From Streptomyces calvus (GTDB lineage Bacteria > Actinomycetota > Actinomycetes > Streptomycetales > Streptomycetaceae), in the NCBI RefSeq assembly GCF_006782915.1, contig NZ_VCNP01000035.1, positions 62,001-126,000 on the forward strand: a stretch of DNA of 64,000 nucleotides, in the 5' to 3' direction. Shown in pieces: positions 33,862 through 42,796 of this stretch; the stretch's first letter is position 1, and every line of letters begins with the position of its first letter. A program made the position numbers and the translations under genes. The notes beneath the pieces were generated by a model. It searched no databases and had not been told where the DNA came from. It worked only from the letters and a program-made list of their open reading frames with translations.

Positions 33862-35270
33862 GCGTCACCTTCGTTCACTGCGGTGACCGGCAGGAACACC
33901 GCGATCTCGTAGCCGCCGTCGTCGGTCGGGCCGGCCGTCATCTCACCGTTCAGCATGGTGACCCGTTCGCGCATGCCGGTGATGCCGTGGCCGGCGCCCA
34001 GGGGAGAGGGCGGGCGAAGCGCTCCTTCAGGGGTGGTGGCCGGGTGGCGGGCGGGCTTGACGAGGGTCGGCCGGGGCATCGGGCCGTTCACCACGCGCAC
34101 GCCGAGGCCGCCGAGGACGTACCCGATCTCCACGCGGGCGCTCGCGCCGGGCGCGTGCCGGAGGCTGTTGCTCAGCGCCTCCTGCACGATCCGGTACGCC
34201 GACAGCTCCACGCCCTGCGGCAGTTCGCGCACCGCGCCGGTCACCACCTTCTCCACGTCCAGACCGGCGTCGCGCACATTGACGAGCAGGGCGTCCAGGT
34301 CGGCGAGGGTGGGCTGCGGGGAGTCCGGGGCCTCGTAGTCCTCGGCGCGGACCACGCCGAGGATGCGGCGCAGCTCGGTCAGGGCGGCCACCGCGTTCTC
34401 GCGGATGGTGGCGAAGGCGCGCTCCAGCTCCGGCGGCGGGTTCTCCACCCGGTAGGGCGCGGCCTCGGCCTGAATGGCGACCACCGACATGTGGTGGGCC
34501 ACCACATCGTGCAGTTCGCGGGCGATGGTGGTGCGCTCCTCCAGCGCGGTGCGCCGCGAGCGTTCGTGCGCGGTGACCGTCTGCTGGGCGGTCACCTCCT
34601 GCTGCGCGGTGTGGCGGACGTGCCAGAGGGAGACCACGAGCAGGGCGAACGCGGACGTCACCATCATGGGCCCGCTGTTGGTGTAGTAGTACGCGCCGCT
34701 GAAGACGATGTCCGAGAGGAAGGCGTACGCGGCGGTCAGGACCCACATCCAGGCCGCGGTGCGGGGCCGGGTGCGCAGCGCCACGACGACCAGGACCGCC
34801 AGGTGGCAGACGAACGCGCCGGGCATCCACGGCCAGTCGCCGCCGCTTCGGTTGAGGATCGCGACCACCGGGGTCACCGCCAGCGACAGCCAGAACGCGC
34901 CGACCGGCCGGATCAGCGTGGCCAGCACCGGCAGCGCGCACATCAGGCCGGAGAGGAGCGCCGGGACGTCCCCGCCGGGCAGGCCGCCTCCCACCGCGCC
35001 GGCCAGGCAGGCGATCAGCGCGACCGCCCCCACCACCGCGTGCGGCAGGTGTTCCGCGGCCCGGCGCAGCCGGCCGGGCAGCCGGCGGACGAACGGTCCG
35101 TCGGTGTGCCGGCGCGGCAGCGGGCGGTAGGCGAAGGCGTCGTGGAACAGGTCCTGGCGCAGTCCGCTCAGCGCGTCCTGGGCCAGCCGGTACTCCGGGC
35201 TGCGCGTCCTGGCGCCGGCCGCGGGCGTCGCGGCCCGGGAGCGCGTGTGGGTCGTCTCGGTCACGCTCAC
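33858..35270 (-). CDS. DesK/NarX-type sensor histidine kinase (system 1)
   Basis: About 470 residues from GTG 35270 (start uncertain; other GTGs nearby). N-terminal ~75 residues basic and cytosolic, then 5-6 TM helices (about 85-225) with almost no extracytoplasmic loops, a coiled coil (QEVTAQQTVTAHERSRRTALEERTTIA) and HisKA_3 with phospho-acceptor ELHDVVAHHMS at about 252-262, and HATPase (YRIVQEALSNSLRHAPGA; GAGHGITGMRERV). An insertion with Pro/Arg (PMPRPTLVKPARHPATTPEGALRPPSP) lies inside the ATPase domain, in the ATP-lid region. Sensing is probably within the membrane. Confidence 0.93.
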   Translation of the reverse strand: MSVTETTHTRSRAATPAAGARTRSPEYRLAQDALSGLRQDLFHDAFAYRPLPRRHTDGPFVRRLPGRLRRAAEHLPHAVVGAVALIACLAGAVGGGLPGGDVPALLSGLMCALPVLATLIRPVGAFWLSLAVTPVVAILNRSGGDWPWMPGAFVCHLAVLVVVALRTRPRTAAWMWVLTAAYAFLSDIVFSGAYYYTNSGPMMVTSAFALLVVSLWHVRHTAQQEVTAQQTVTAHERSRRTALEERTTIARELHDVVAHHMSVVAIQAEAAPYRVENPPPELERAFATIRENAVAALTELRRILGVVRAEDYEAPDSPQPTLADLDALLVNVRDAGLDVEKVVTGAVRELPQGVELSAYRIVQEALSNSLRHAPGASARVEIGYVLGGLGVRVVNGPMPRPTLVKPARHPATTPEGALRPPSPLGAGHGITGMRERVTMLNGEMTAGPTDDGGYEIAVFLPVTAVNEGDA

Positions 35271-35376
35271 ACGGTAGGCCGACCGGGGGACGGCGGTCGT
35301 CCCCGGTGAGACGGGTTCCGGAAGGTCCTTCTCAGGTACTACGCGGCCCACGCCGGGCCGCCGTGCGGTATCCGGA

Positions 35377-36039
35377 TCAGTACCCGGAGGGCCGGACCAG
35401 CCCGGACTCGTACGCGAACACCGCCGCCTGGGTGCGGTCCCGCAGGCCCAGCTTCACCAGGATGCGGCCGACGTGCGTCTTCACGGTCTGCTCGGCCACC
35501 ACCAGCCGGACCGCGATCTCCGCGTTCGACAGGCCCTGCGCGATCAGCGCGAGCACCTCCGTCTCCCGCTCGGTGAGGTCCCCGACGCGTTGCCTGAGCG
35601 GGGTGCGGGGCCGGGCGTCGAGACGGGAGAACTCGGCGATCAGCCGGCGGGTGATGCCCGGCGCGAGCAGCGCGTCCCCGGCCGCCACCACCCGTACCGC
35701 CTCGGCGAGCTGGTCGGCGGAGGCGTCCTTCAGCAGGAAGCCGGACGCCCCGGCGCGCAGCGCCTCGTACACGTACTCGTCGAGGTCGAAGGTGGTCAGG
35801 ACGAGCACCTTGATGTGCGGGGTGGCGGTGGTGATGCGGGCGGTGGCCTCGATGCCGCCGAGTTCGGGCATGCGGATGTCCATCAGGACGACGTCCGGGG
35901 CGAGTTCGGCGACCTGCGCGACCGCGTCGAGTCCGTCCACCGCCTGGCCGACCACCTCGATGTCGGGCTGCGTGTTGAGCAGCACGGTGAAGCCCTGCCG
36001 GACCATCTGCTGGTCGTCGGCGACGAGTACGCGGATCAT
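35377..36039 (-). CDS. NarL/LuxR-type response regulator (system 2)
   Basis: 220 residues. Receiver with Asp54 (VVLMDIRMPE), LTTFDLDEYVYEALRAGASGFLLKDASADQL, and a LuxR HTH identical in most positions to the system 1 regulator (LSNAEIAVRLVVAEQTVKTHVGRILVKLGLRDRTQAAVFAYE). ATG overlaps the kinase stop by 4 nt. With similar recognition helices the two regulators may share target sites, so cross-regulation is likely (inference). Confidence 0.96.
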   Translation of the reverse strand: MIRVLVADDQQMVRQGFTVLLNTQPDIEVVGQAVDGLDAVAQVAELAPDVVLMDIRMPELGGIEATARITTATPHIKVLVLTTFDLDEYVYEALRAGASGFLLKDASADQLAEAVRVVAAGDALLAPGITRRLIAEFSRLDARPRTPLRQRVGDLTERETEVLALIAQGLSNAEIAVRLVVAEQTVKTHVGRILVKLGLRDRTQAAVFAYESGLVRPSGY

Positions 36040-37397
36040 GCGGGTCCGTCCTGGGTGTCGGGAGCGGGGTCGGGTGCCGGGCCGGCGGGCGCGGCGGCCG
36101 GGAGGTAGGCCTCGACCCGGTAGCCGCCGGACCAGGGGCCGGCCGTCAGGGTGCCGCCGAGCATCACCGCCCGCTCCCGCATGCCGAGCAGTCCGTGTCC
36201 GGCGCCGGGTGACGGGGGCGCCGCGCGGGTCGCGCCGGTGTCGACGACCTCCACCCGCAGCCCGCGCGGATCGTAGGCGAGGGCGACGCGAGCGCTCGCG
36301 CCGGGCGCGTGCCGCAGCACGTTGCTCAGCGCCTCCTGCGCGATCCGGTACGCCGACAGTTCCACGCCGGGCGGCAGCGGGCGCCGCGTCCCGGTGATCT
36401 CGGTGGTCACGGTCAGTCCGGCGGCACGGGTGTTCTCCACGAGCGCCTCCAGCCGGTCGAGGGTGGGCTGCGGGGCGTGCGGGGCGGTGCCGGGTGCGTC
36501 CCGGCGGCCGTCGGCGGCGGGTTGTTCGGAGCGCAGCACGTCCAGTACCCGGCGCAGCTCGGTCAGCGCCTGGACGGCGTTCTGCCGGATCCCGGCGAGG
36601 TTGTCCTTCAGCTCCTCGGGCGGGTCCTGGACCAGGTGCGGGGCGACCTGCGCCTGGATGGAGATCACCGACATGTGGTGGGCCACCACGTCGTGCAACT
36701 CCCGTGCGATGCGGCTGCGTTCCTCCAGGAGCGTGCGCCGGGCGCGTTCCTCGGCGGTGAGGGTGGTCTGCTGCGCGAGTGCCGTGCGGGCCTCGCGGCG
36801 GCTGCGCAGGGCCATGCCGAACATGACGGCGACCGTGAACAGGACGGCGGCGGTCACGCCGGTCGGCTGGAAGTTCCGGGCGCCGATGAGACCTTCGACG
36901 ACATAGGTGGCGAGGACCGTCAGACCCAGCGTCTCCAGGGACACCCGGGGGCGGACGCGCAGCGCCAGCAGCAGCAGGACGAAGAGGTGCGCGACGAGGC
37001 CGGCCGCCGTCCAGGGCCAGGTGAACCTGTGTCCGTCGGCCTCCATCAGGGCCCGTACCGCGGACTGGCCCACGAGCATGGCCGCCATCGACAGCCACCA
37101 CGCCGGCACCGGCCGCCACAGCGCGAGCACCATGGCCCCGGCCTGGGCGAGCGCGATCAGGAAGGCCGACCCGATGTCGAGCCCACCGCCGTCGGCGAGT
37201 TGGGCGGCGTCGCCGAGCAGCACCCCGAACGCGGCCAGGCACACCACTCCGTGCGGCACCCAGCGCAGCCACACCGACGGCGGCAGCGGGTCCGCCCGCC
37301 CCGTCCACAGGTCGTCGCGCAGCACCCGCAGGCACCGCCGGACGACCTCCGCCCCCTTGTTCGTCACACGGTTCAGCCTAGACATGGCGCCGGACAT
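36036..37397 (-). CDS. DesK/NarX-type sensor histidine kinase (system 2)
   Basis: 453 residues from ATG 37397 (GGAGGGAG 6 nt upstream). Five or six TM helices between about 45 and 175, HisKA_3 motif RELHDVVAHHMSVISIQAQVAP at about 231-252, and HATPase (YRIAQEALSNVLRHAPGA; GAGHGLLGMRERAVML). Domain order equals that of the system 1 kinase but without the insertion in the ATPase lid. The gene start overlaps the 3' end of the upstream acyltransferase gene by 20 bp, which suggests co-transcription. Confidence 0.95.
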   Translation of the reverse strand: MSGAMSRLNRVTNKGAEVVRRCLRVLRDDLWTGRADPLPPSVWLRWVPHGVVCLAAFGVLLGDAAQLADGGGLDIGSAFLIALAQAGAMVLALWRPVPAWWLSMAAMLVGQSAVRALMEADGHRFTWPWTAAGLVAHLFVLLLLALRVRPRVSLETLGLTVLATYVVEGLIGARNFQPTGVTAAVLFTVAVMFGMALRSRREARTALAQQTTLTAEERARRTLLEERSRIARELHDVVAHHMSVISIQAQVAPHLVQDPPEELKDNLAGIRQNAVQALTELRRVLDVLRSEQPAADGRRDAPGTAPHAPQPTLDRLEALVENTRAAGLTVTTEITGTRRPLPPGVELSAYRIAQEALSNVLRHAPGASARVALAYDPRGLRVEVVDTGATRAAPPSPGAGHGLLGMRERAVMLGGTLTAGPWSGGYRVEAYLPAAAPAGPAPDPAPDTQDGPA

Positions 37398-38703
37398 GAC
37401 GTACTCCCTCCGTCGGTCCCCGGTCGGTCGGACGGTGCGCGACGACGACCCGGGACCGTCCGTGCCGTCCGCCGCCGCCCCGCTCCCACGACCGGAACGC
37501 CGACCGGCACAGCGCGAGGACGAGGACGAACACGGGCAGCCAGGCCAGGCGGGCGGCGACCCAGTCGAGGCCGTCCGGCACGGTGTGCAGTCCGGGGAGG
37601 CGGCCGGCGAGCAGACCGGTGGCGGTGGTCGCCATCAGCGCGGTCTGGTGCCAGAGGAAGACCGTCATCACGGACAGGTTGACCAGCGCCACCGCCGCCC
37701 AGGCGACCGGTCGGCGCATCGCGCGGCGCAGCCGCTCCCGCAGCAGCAGCGCGAGCCCGCACTGGGCGATGCCGAAGGTGACGGCGGCCAGCGTCGGCGG
37801 GTCGAGGTTGGAGACGGCGGCGCCGGGGACGCCGACCATCGACGCCGGATAGCCGGCCAGGAGAAGCAGCGCCGCCGTGGCCGCCGTGCCGCCGAGCAGC
37901 AGGGTCCAGCCGGAGCGGCGGCGTTCCAGCTCGCCCCGCGCCCAGGCGGCGCCCAGGGTGTACGGCACCAGCCAGCCGGCGGCGAGGTTCAGCCAGCCGA
38001 GCGCGGCCGGGGCGCCGAAGCCGAAGCGGAGCAGGTCGACGTGGAGGACGACGGCGAGCGGCCACAGCGGGTGCAGTCGGGACAGGAGCGGAGTGGCGGC
38101 GGTGAGGGCGGCGAAGACCAGCAGGAACCACAGCGGGGACAGGGCCAGTTTCACCAGCGTGCGGACGGTCGCGTACTCGGCGCCGGACAGCAGCAGCGCG
38201 GCCGTGACGGCCGTCCACAGGCCGAGCAGCGCGGTGACCGGCCCGAACAGCCGGGCCAGCCGGCCGCCCAGCCACCTGCGGTACGGGATGCCGCGGGCCC
38301 GGGCGGAGGCGTGACCGCGGGTCGCCACGTGGCCGCCGACCAGGAAGAACACGGCGAGGGTCTGGAACGCCCAGGAGAGCGGGGCCAGCCACGGCAGGTG
38401 CTGGAGCGGGCTGGCGGTGCGCAGGGTGCGGCCGTCCGCGACGAGGGCGGTGACCAGCCAGTGGCCGAGGACGACACCGAGGACGGCGGCGGCGCGCAGC
38501 GCGTCCACGGCGCGGTCGCGGCCCTCGGGGGTGACCGCGTCGACGCGTTCGGCGGCGCGACGGGCGGCGGCCCACGGGCCGGTGCGCGGTGAGGTGCGCG
38601 GTGAGGTGCACGGTGAGGTGCGCGACGAGGTGCCCGGCAGGGTGCGCTCGGTGGTGCTCGGGAGGGTGCGCGGGGTGGTGCGCGGGGTGGGCTGTTCAGT
38701 CAC
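37378..38703 (-). CDS. Acyltransferase family membrane protein (AT3-like)
   Basis: 441 residues with ten or eleven TM helices. RDRAVDALRAAAVLGVVLGHW at about 62-82 carries the AT3-type catalytic His, FFLVGGHVATRGH follows, and TVFLWHQTALM sits near the C-terminus; such enzymes O-acylate surface glycans or small molecules. The first ~45 residues are Thr/Pro/Arg/Ser repeats (TPRT, SPRT) encoded by a 12-bp-like DNA repeat at about 38577-38700. The start overlaps the DUF1023 hydrolase stop by 8 nt and its 3' end overlaps the kinase gene by 20 bp, so the three genes may be one transcript. Confidence 0.85.
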   Translation of the reverse strand: MTEQPTPRTTPRTLPSTTERTLPGTSSRTSPCTSPRTSPRTGPWAAARRAAERVDAVTPEGRDRAVDALRAAAVLGVVLGHWLVTALVADGRTLRTASPLQHLPWLAPLSWAFQTLAVFFLVGGHVATRGHASARARGIPYRRWLGGRLARLFGPVTALLGLWTAVTAALLLSGAEYATVRTLVKLALSPLWFLLVFAALTAATPLLSRLHPLWPLAVVLHVDLLRFGFGAPAALGWLNLAAGWLVPYTLGAAWARGELERRRSGWTLLLGGTAATAALLLLAGYPASMVGVPGAAVSNLDPPTLAAVTFGIAQCGLALLLRERLRRAMRRPVAWAAVALVNLSVMTVFLWHQTALMATTATGLLAGRLPGLHTVPDGLDWVAARLAWLPVFVLVLALCRSAFRSWERGGGGRHGRSRVVVAHRPTDRGPTEGVRHVRRHV

Positions 38704-39691
38704 GGGTCACCGCCTGGGTCCGGCCGAGGACGATCCGGGTGAGGTTGGTCAGGGAGGTGGAGCCGGGTGCGAAGTAGTCGCTGTGCCCGCCGTCGCCGGC
38801 CGCGAAGACGCGGGCGCCGAACGCCGGGGAGAGGGGGTCGGTGCCGAAGCCGACGGTGGTGCCGAACAGGCCGGCGCTGAGGTGCGGCACGTGCTCGATC
38901 CAGTCGTCGGTGCCGCGTGCGGCCCAGACGCGGGCCCGGGTGCGCAGGCCGGCGACGGTGCGGGCGCCGGTGCCGGGGCTGCCGACGAGGGCGATGTCGT
39001 CGACGTCGAGACCGGCGGCGGCGCGGGCGCAGACGACGGAGCCGTAGGAGTGGCACAGGAGCGAGACGCGGGGCCGCGGGCCGACGACGGCGCGCACCTC
39101 GCGTACGGCGGCGCGGAGTTCGGGTGCGGCCTCCTCCGCCCGGTCCGTGGTGGCGACGGCGGTGCTGACGGTGCCGGGGGTCTCGTAGCCGAGCCAGGCC
39201 ACGACCGCCGTACGGGTGCCGGGCGGTGCGTCGTCGGTGAGCCGCCGGTGCAGGGCGAGGGCGGCGGCGCGGAACCGGCCGTAGGTGTCGAGGCCGGTGT
39301 CGGAGCCGGGGACGAGGACGGCGATGCGGTCGGCGTGCGCCAGCTCGCCGAACACCTCGGTGACCAGCCCCGGACCGCGCCCGTCGAAGGACAGCAACTG
39401 CCGTTTGCTGTCCGCGAGTTGGCGGTCGACGGCGGCCCGCTCCCGGTAGCCGTGCGCGGCGGCCGTGCGGGCCGCGGCCCCGGCGGCGGCGCGGTGGGCC
39501 GCGTAGGTGGCGTGGAGGGTCGCCGCGGTCGGCGGCGCGAGCACGGCGGGCGCCGGCGCGGGCACCCGCGGCCGTCCCGCCCCGGCCAGCGGCACGGCCA
39601 CCGCGCAGGCGACCAGCGCCGCGAGCGCCCCGCGCCGCCATCGCCGCCGTCGCGCACGGTTCCCGCTGTCCGGCCCGCGTCGCCGCCCCAT
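38696..39691 (-). CDS. Alpha/beta hydrolase (DUF1023-like), secreted or membrane-anchored
   Basis: 331 residues from ATG 39691, preceded by GGGAGGT 9 nt upstream. Twin-Arg-rich n-region (RARRRRWRRGALAALVACAVAVPLAGAG) then an N-terminal hydrophobic segment: signal peptide or anchor. The hydrolase domain has VLVPGSDTGLDTYGRF, nucleophile elbow LLCHSYGSVV (Ser at about 223), and GTDDWIEHVPH, then C-terminal GGHSDYF supplying His. This is the actinobacterial DUF1023 pattern; lipase or esterase activity is assumed by family only. Overlaps the acyltransferase start by 8 nt. Confidence 0.88.
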   Translation of the reverse strand: MGRRRGPDSGNRARRRRWRRGALAALVACAVAVPLAGAGRPRVPAPAPAVLAPPTAATLHATYAAHRAAAGAAARTAAAHGYRERAAVDRQLADSKRQLLSFDGRGPGLVTEVFGELAHADRIAVLVPGSDTGLDTYGRFRAAALALHRRLTDDAPPGTRTAVVAWLGYETPGTVSTAVATTDRAEEAAPELRAAVREVRAVVGPRPRVSLLCHSYGSVVCARAAAGLDVDDIALVGSPGTGARTVAGLRTRARVWAARGTDDWIEHVPHLSAGLFGTTVGFGTDPLSPAFGARVFAAGDGGHSDYFAPGSTSLTNLTRIVLGRTQAVTRD

Positions 39692-39839
39692 GCCCACCGC
39701 ACCTCCCGGTCCGCCCGCCGTTCGGGCTGCCGGGAAGGGAAGTTACGGAGCGGCGCGCGTAACCCGCGTCCCGCCGGGGGACTCACCTGCGGGGTAGCTC
39801 TCAGGTATGAGGGGTATGACCACCGGGCGCCCGCGCGCC

Positions 39840-40570
39840 GGAAGTCACCAGCCGCCGGACGACCGCCACAGCCACCCGCCGGGAAGTCACCAACCGCCAG
39901 GCGACCTCCACAACCACCCGCCCGACGTCACCAGGCGAGCTGTGCGACCTCCACAACCACCCGCCGGGAAGTCACCAGCCGCCGGGCCTCCTCGCCACCC
40001 GCCCGAAATCACCAACCGCCAGGCGACCTCCCCAACCACCCGCCCGACGTCACCAGGCGACCTGGGCGCCCTCCGCAACCACCCGCCGGGAAGTCACCAG
40101 CCGCCGGGCCTCCTCGCCACCCGCCCGAAATCACCAACCGCCAGGCGACCTCCCCAACCACCCGCCCGACGTCACCAGGCGACCTGGGCGCCCTCCGCAA
40201 CCACCCGCCGGGAAGTCACCAGCCGCCGGGCCTCCTCGCCACCCGCCCGAAATCACCAACCGCCAGGCGACCTCCCCAACCACCCGCCCGACGTCACCAG
40301 GCGACCTGGGCGCCCTCCGCAACCACCCGCCGGGAAGTCACCAGCCGCCGGGCCTCCTCGCCACCCGCCCGAAATCACCAACCGCCAGGCGACCTCCACA
40401 ACCACCCGCCCGAAGTCACCAGCCGCCGGGCCACCTCCACAACCACCCGCCCGACGTCACCAGGCGAGCTGTGCGACCTCCACAACCACCCGCCGGGAAG
40501 TCACCAGGCGAGCTGGGCGACCTCCACAACCACCCGCCGGGAAGTCACCAGGCGAGCTGGGCGATCTCCT
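39840..40570. repeat. Tandem array with a 122-bp higher-order unit (37+41+44 bp)
   Basis: About 730 bp of repeats. Three perfect 122-bp units start at 39971, 40093 and 40215 and a fourth begins at 40337; each is built from three related subunits beginning CACCAGCCGCC, CACCAACCGCC and CACCAGGCGAC. Degenerate copies flank them. The last subunits run into the 3' end of the formamidase-like gene: GAGGTCGCCCAGCTCGCCTGGTGA, its terminal codons with stop, recurs within the array, so the array seems to have grown from this gene end. 122 is not a multiple of 3, so no repeat protein is encoded. The array lies downstream of that gene and upstream of the DUF1023 gene. Confidence 0.9.
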
Positions 40571-41423
40571 CCGCGACCACCGCGCAGGCGTCCGCCGCCG
40601 GGTCGATGAGCGGGAAGTGGCCGACGTCCTCCAGCAGCGTCAGCCCCACCACCTCGCCGGCCTTCGCCGCCGCATCCGCGTACGACTCGGCGACCGCCTG
40701 CGGCACATCGGTGTCCGTGCGGCCCTGGACCAGGGTGGTGGCGATGCCGGTGGGCAGCAGCAGCGCCGGGTCGGCGTAGGGCCGGCGCTCAACGAAGTGC
40801 TCGCTGCCGCCGAGGAGTTGGCGGGCGGCGCCGTCGCACACGCCCAGTTCGTCGGCGACCGCGAGGTCGGCGATCGGGGCGAGCGCGACCACGCCGCGCA
40901 GCGGCGCGGGGCCGTCGGTGCGCCAGGGCGCGTCGGCCGGGAGGAGGTGCCGGGCGGCGGCCCACAGCGCGAGGTGGCCGCCGGCGGAGTGGCCGGTGAG
41001 GACGGTGCGGCGCGGGTCGGCCCCCGGCAGGTGCGCCCGGGCCAGCCCGTCCAGCGCGTCCAGCGCGACGGCGACGTCGTCGAGGGTGTCCGGCCACCGG
41101 CCGGCGACCGCGTCCCCGCCGCCGCGCTCCCCCGGCCCGCGCCGGTACTCGACGCTGGCCACCGCGAAGCCGCGGCCGGCCAGGAAGGCGGCGAAGGGGC
41201 TGATGTGGCGCCGGTCGTAGGGGCCGCGCCAGGCGCCGCCGTGCAGGACGACGACCACGGGTGCCGGGCCGCCGGGCCCGCCGGGTCCGCGCGGCGCGTA
41301 GAAGTCGATCAGCTGGTCCGGGTCGTCGCCGTAGGCGGCGGTGGCGTCGGGGGCGACGGGCCGGCGGGTGAGGGCGGACTGCTCCTCGGCTGCGGCCCGG
41401 GCGGCTGCGACGTCGTCCGACAT
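40545..41423 (-). CDS. Alpha/beta hydrolase, probable kynurenine formamidase
   Basis: 292 residues from ATG 41423 (GAGAGG 6 nt upstream). HSL-type esterase: oxyanion motif LHGGAW, nucleophile GHSAGGHLALWA (Ser at about 160), acid VQGRTDTDVP and His in LEDVGHFPLIDP. Next to kynureninase and tryptophan dioxygenase genes, an alpha/beta hydrolase of this type is the expected arylformamidase that converts N-formylkynurenine to kynurenine; S. coelicolor has the same trio by memory. Assignment rests on context. Its last codons (EEIAQLAW stop) are embedded in the tandem repeat. It is separated from kynU by a hairpin, so it probably has its own promoter. Confidence 0.8.
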   Translation of the reverse strand: MSDDVAAARAAAEEQSALTRRPVAPDATAAYGDDPDQLIDFYAPRGPGGPGGPAPVVVVLHGGAWRGPYDRRHISPFAAFLAGRGFAVASVEYRRGPGERGGGDAVAGRWPDTLDDVAVALDALDGLARAHLPGADPRRTVLTGHSAGGHLALWAAARHLLPADAPWRTDGPAPLRGVVALAPIADLAVADELGVCDGAARQLLGGSEHFVERRPYADPALLLPTGIATTLVQGRTDTDVPQAVAESYADAAAKAGEVVGLTLLEDVGHFPLIDPAADACAVVAEEIAQLAW

Positions 41424-41548
41424 GCTCAACCTCTCAGCGATGAAACGTATTTGGCGAACCAGTGAAGTATCCGGCCGTTGGCCGGGACGGTATCAGGACG
41501 GTGACGTGCGCCGACATCGGGATATCACGCACCGTGAACCTTTACGGA

Positions 41549-41576
41549 AGGGGCGGCGGTACGGCCCGCCGCCCCT
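41549..41576 (-). terminator. Hairpin after kynureninase
   Basis: An 11-bp stem (41549-41559 with 41566-41576), loop of 6 nt, just beyond the kynU stop. It separates the dioxygenase-kynU unit from the formamidase-like gene. Confidence 0.65.
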
Positions 41577-41599
41577 CCCCGACCCGGGACCGGACCCGG

Positions 41600-42796
41600 T
41601 TACTCCGCCAGTACCTCCGCCAGCACCCGCGCCGCCCGCTCCACGTCACCGAAGCCGACGTACAGCGGGGTGAAGCCGAAGCGCAGCACGTCCGGACGGC
41701 GGAAGTCGCCGACGACGCCGCGCCCGATCAGCCGCTCCATCACCACACCGGCGTCCGGGCAGCGCAGCGCGACCTGACTGCCCCGCTCCCCGTGCGCCCG
41801 CGGGGTCACGCACTCGACCCGGCCCCCGGGGACGTACTCCTCGACGCACTCCAGGAAGAAGTCCGTCAGCGCCAGCGACTTGGCCCGCACCTCCTCGACC
41901 GTGACGCCGTCCCACACCTCCAGCGCCGCCTCCAGCGCCAGCATCGACAGGATGTCCGGGGTGCCGACCCGCCCGCGCACCGCGCCCGCCGCCGGCGCGT
42001 AGCCCGGGCGCATCCCGAAGGGCTCCGCGTGCGAGTTCCAGCCCGGCAGCGGCGAGTCGAAGCGGTCCTGCCACTCGGCACGCACGTACAGGTACGCCGG
42101 TGAGCCCGGCCCGCCGTTGAGGTACTTGTAGGTGCAGCCGACCGCCAGGTCCACGCCGTGCTCGTCGAGTCCCACCGGCAGCGCGCCCGCGCTGTGGCAC
42201 AGGTCCCACACCACGAGCGCCCCCGCCGCGTGCACGGCGGCCGTCAGCGACGGCAGGTCGTGCAGCCGACCCGTGCGGTAGTCGACGTGGTTCAGCAGCA
42301 CCGCCGCCGTACGGTCGCCGAGCGCGCCCGGCACCTCGGCCGGGGTGACCGGGCGCAGGGTGCAGCCCGTCATCCGGGCCGCCGACTCCGCGATGTAGCC
42401 GTCCGTGGGGAACGTGGTCGCGTCCACCACGATCTCGTCCCGCCCGGCATCGGCGAGCCGCGCCAGCCGCACCGCGCCCACCAGCGCCTTGAACACGTTG
42501 ACGCTGGTCGAGTCGCCGACCACGATCTGTCCGGGCGCCGCACCGACCAGCGGCGCGATCCGGTCGCCGATCCGCTCCGGCGCCGTCCACCAGCCGCCCT
42601 CCGTCCAGGACCGGATGCGCAGCTCGCCCCACTGCCGGCGCACCACGTCCTCGACCCGGCCGGGAACCGCGACGGGCAGCGCGCCCAGCGAGTTGCCGTC
42701 CAGGTACACCACGTCGTCCAGCACGAACTCCGCCCGCTTGGCGGCCAGCACGTCGGAGGCGTCCAGCTTCTCCGCCTTCGTGACCTGCTCAGACAT
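41600..42796 (-). CDS. kynU: Kynureninase
   Basis: PLP enzyme cleaving kynurenine to anthranilate and alanine. 398 residues, family length. VYLDGNSLGALP at the N-terminus (PLP phosphate loop), DSTSVNVFKALVGA, WDLCHSAGALPV (Asp contacting PLP), the Schiff-base Lys224 in CTYKYLNGGPGSPA, and the conserved GTPDILSMLALE. The ATG overlaps the dioxygenase stop by 8 nt with GAGGT before it, so expression is coupled. Provides anthranilate, which may feed secondary metabolism. Confidence 0.96.
   Translation of the reverse strand: MSEQVTKAEKLDASDVLAAKRAEFVLDDVVYLDGNSLGALPVAVPGRVEDVVRRQWGELRIRSWTEGGWWTAPERIGDRIAPLVGAAPGQIVVGDSTSVNVFKALVGAVRLARLADAGRDEIVVDATTFPTDGYIAESAARMTGCTLRPVTPAEVPGALGDRTAAVLLNHVDYRTGRLHDLPSLTAAVHAAGALVVWDLCHSAGALPVGLDEHGVDLAVGCTYKYLNGGPGSPAYLYVRAEWQDRFDSPLPGWNSHAEPFGMRPGYAPAAGAVRGRVGTPDILSMLALEAALEVWDGVTVEEVRAKSLALTDFFLECVEEYVPGGRVECVTPRAHGERGSQVALRCPDAGVVMERLIGRGVVGDFRRPDVLRFGFTPLYVGFGDVERAARVLAEVLAE

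Noticed and set aside
39840..40570. CRISPR array
   Set aside because: The units are contiguous near-identical blocks without unique spacers, subunits of three lengths, and there are no cas genes in the window.
38417..40609. Repeat-protein gene reading through the 122-bp array on the plus strand
   Set aside because: The unit length is not a multiple of 3, so the amino-acid sequence changes frame each copy; composition is HPPGSHQPP-type noise. The minus-strand acyltransferase and hydrolase genes are better supported.
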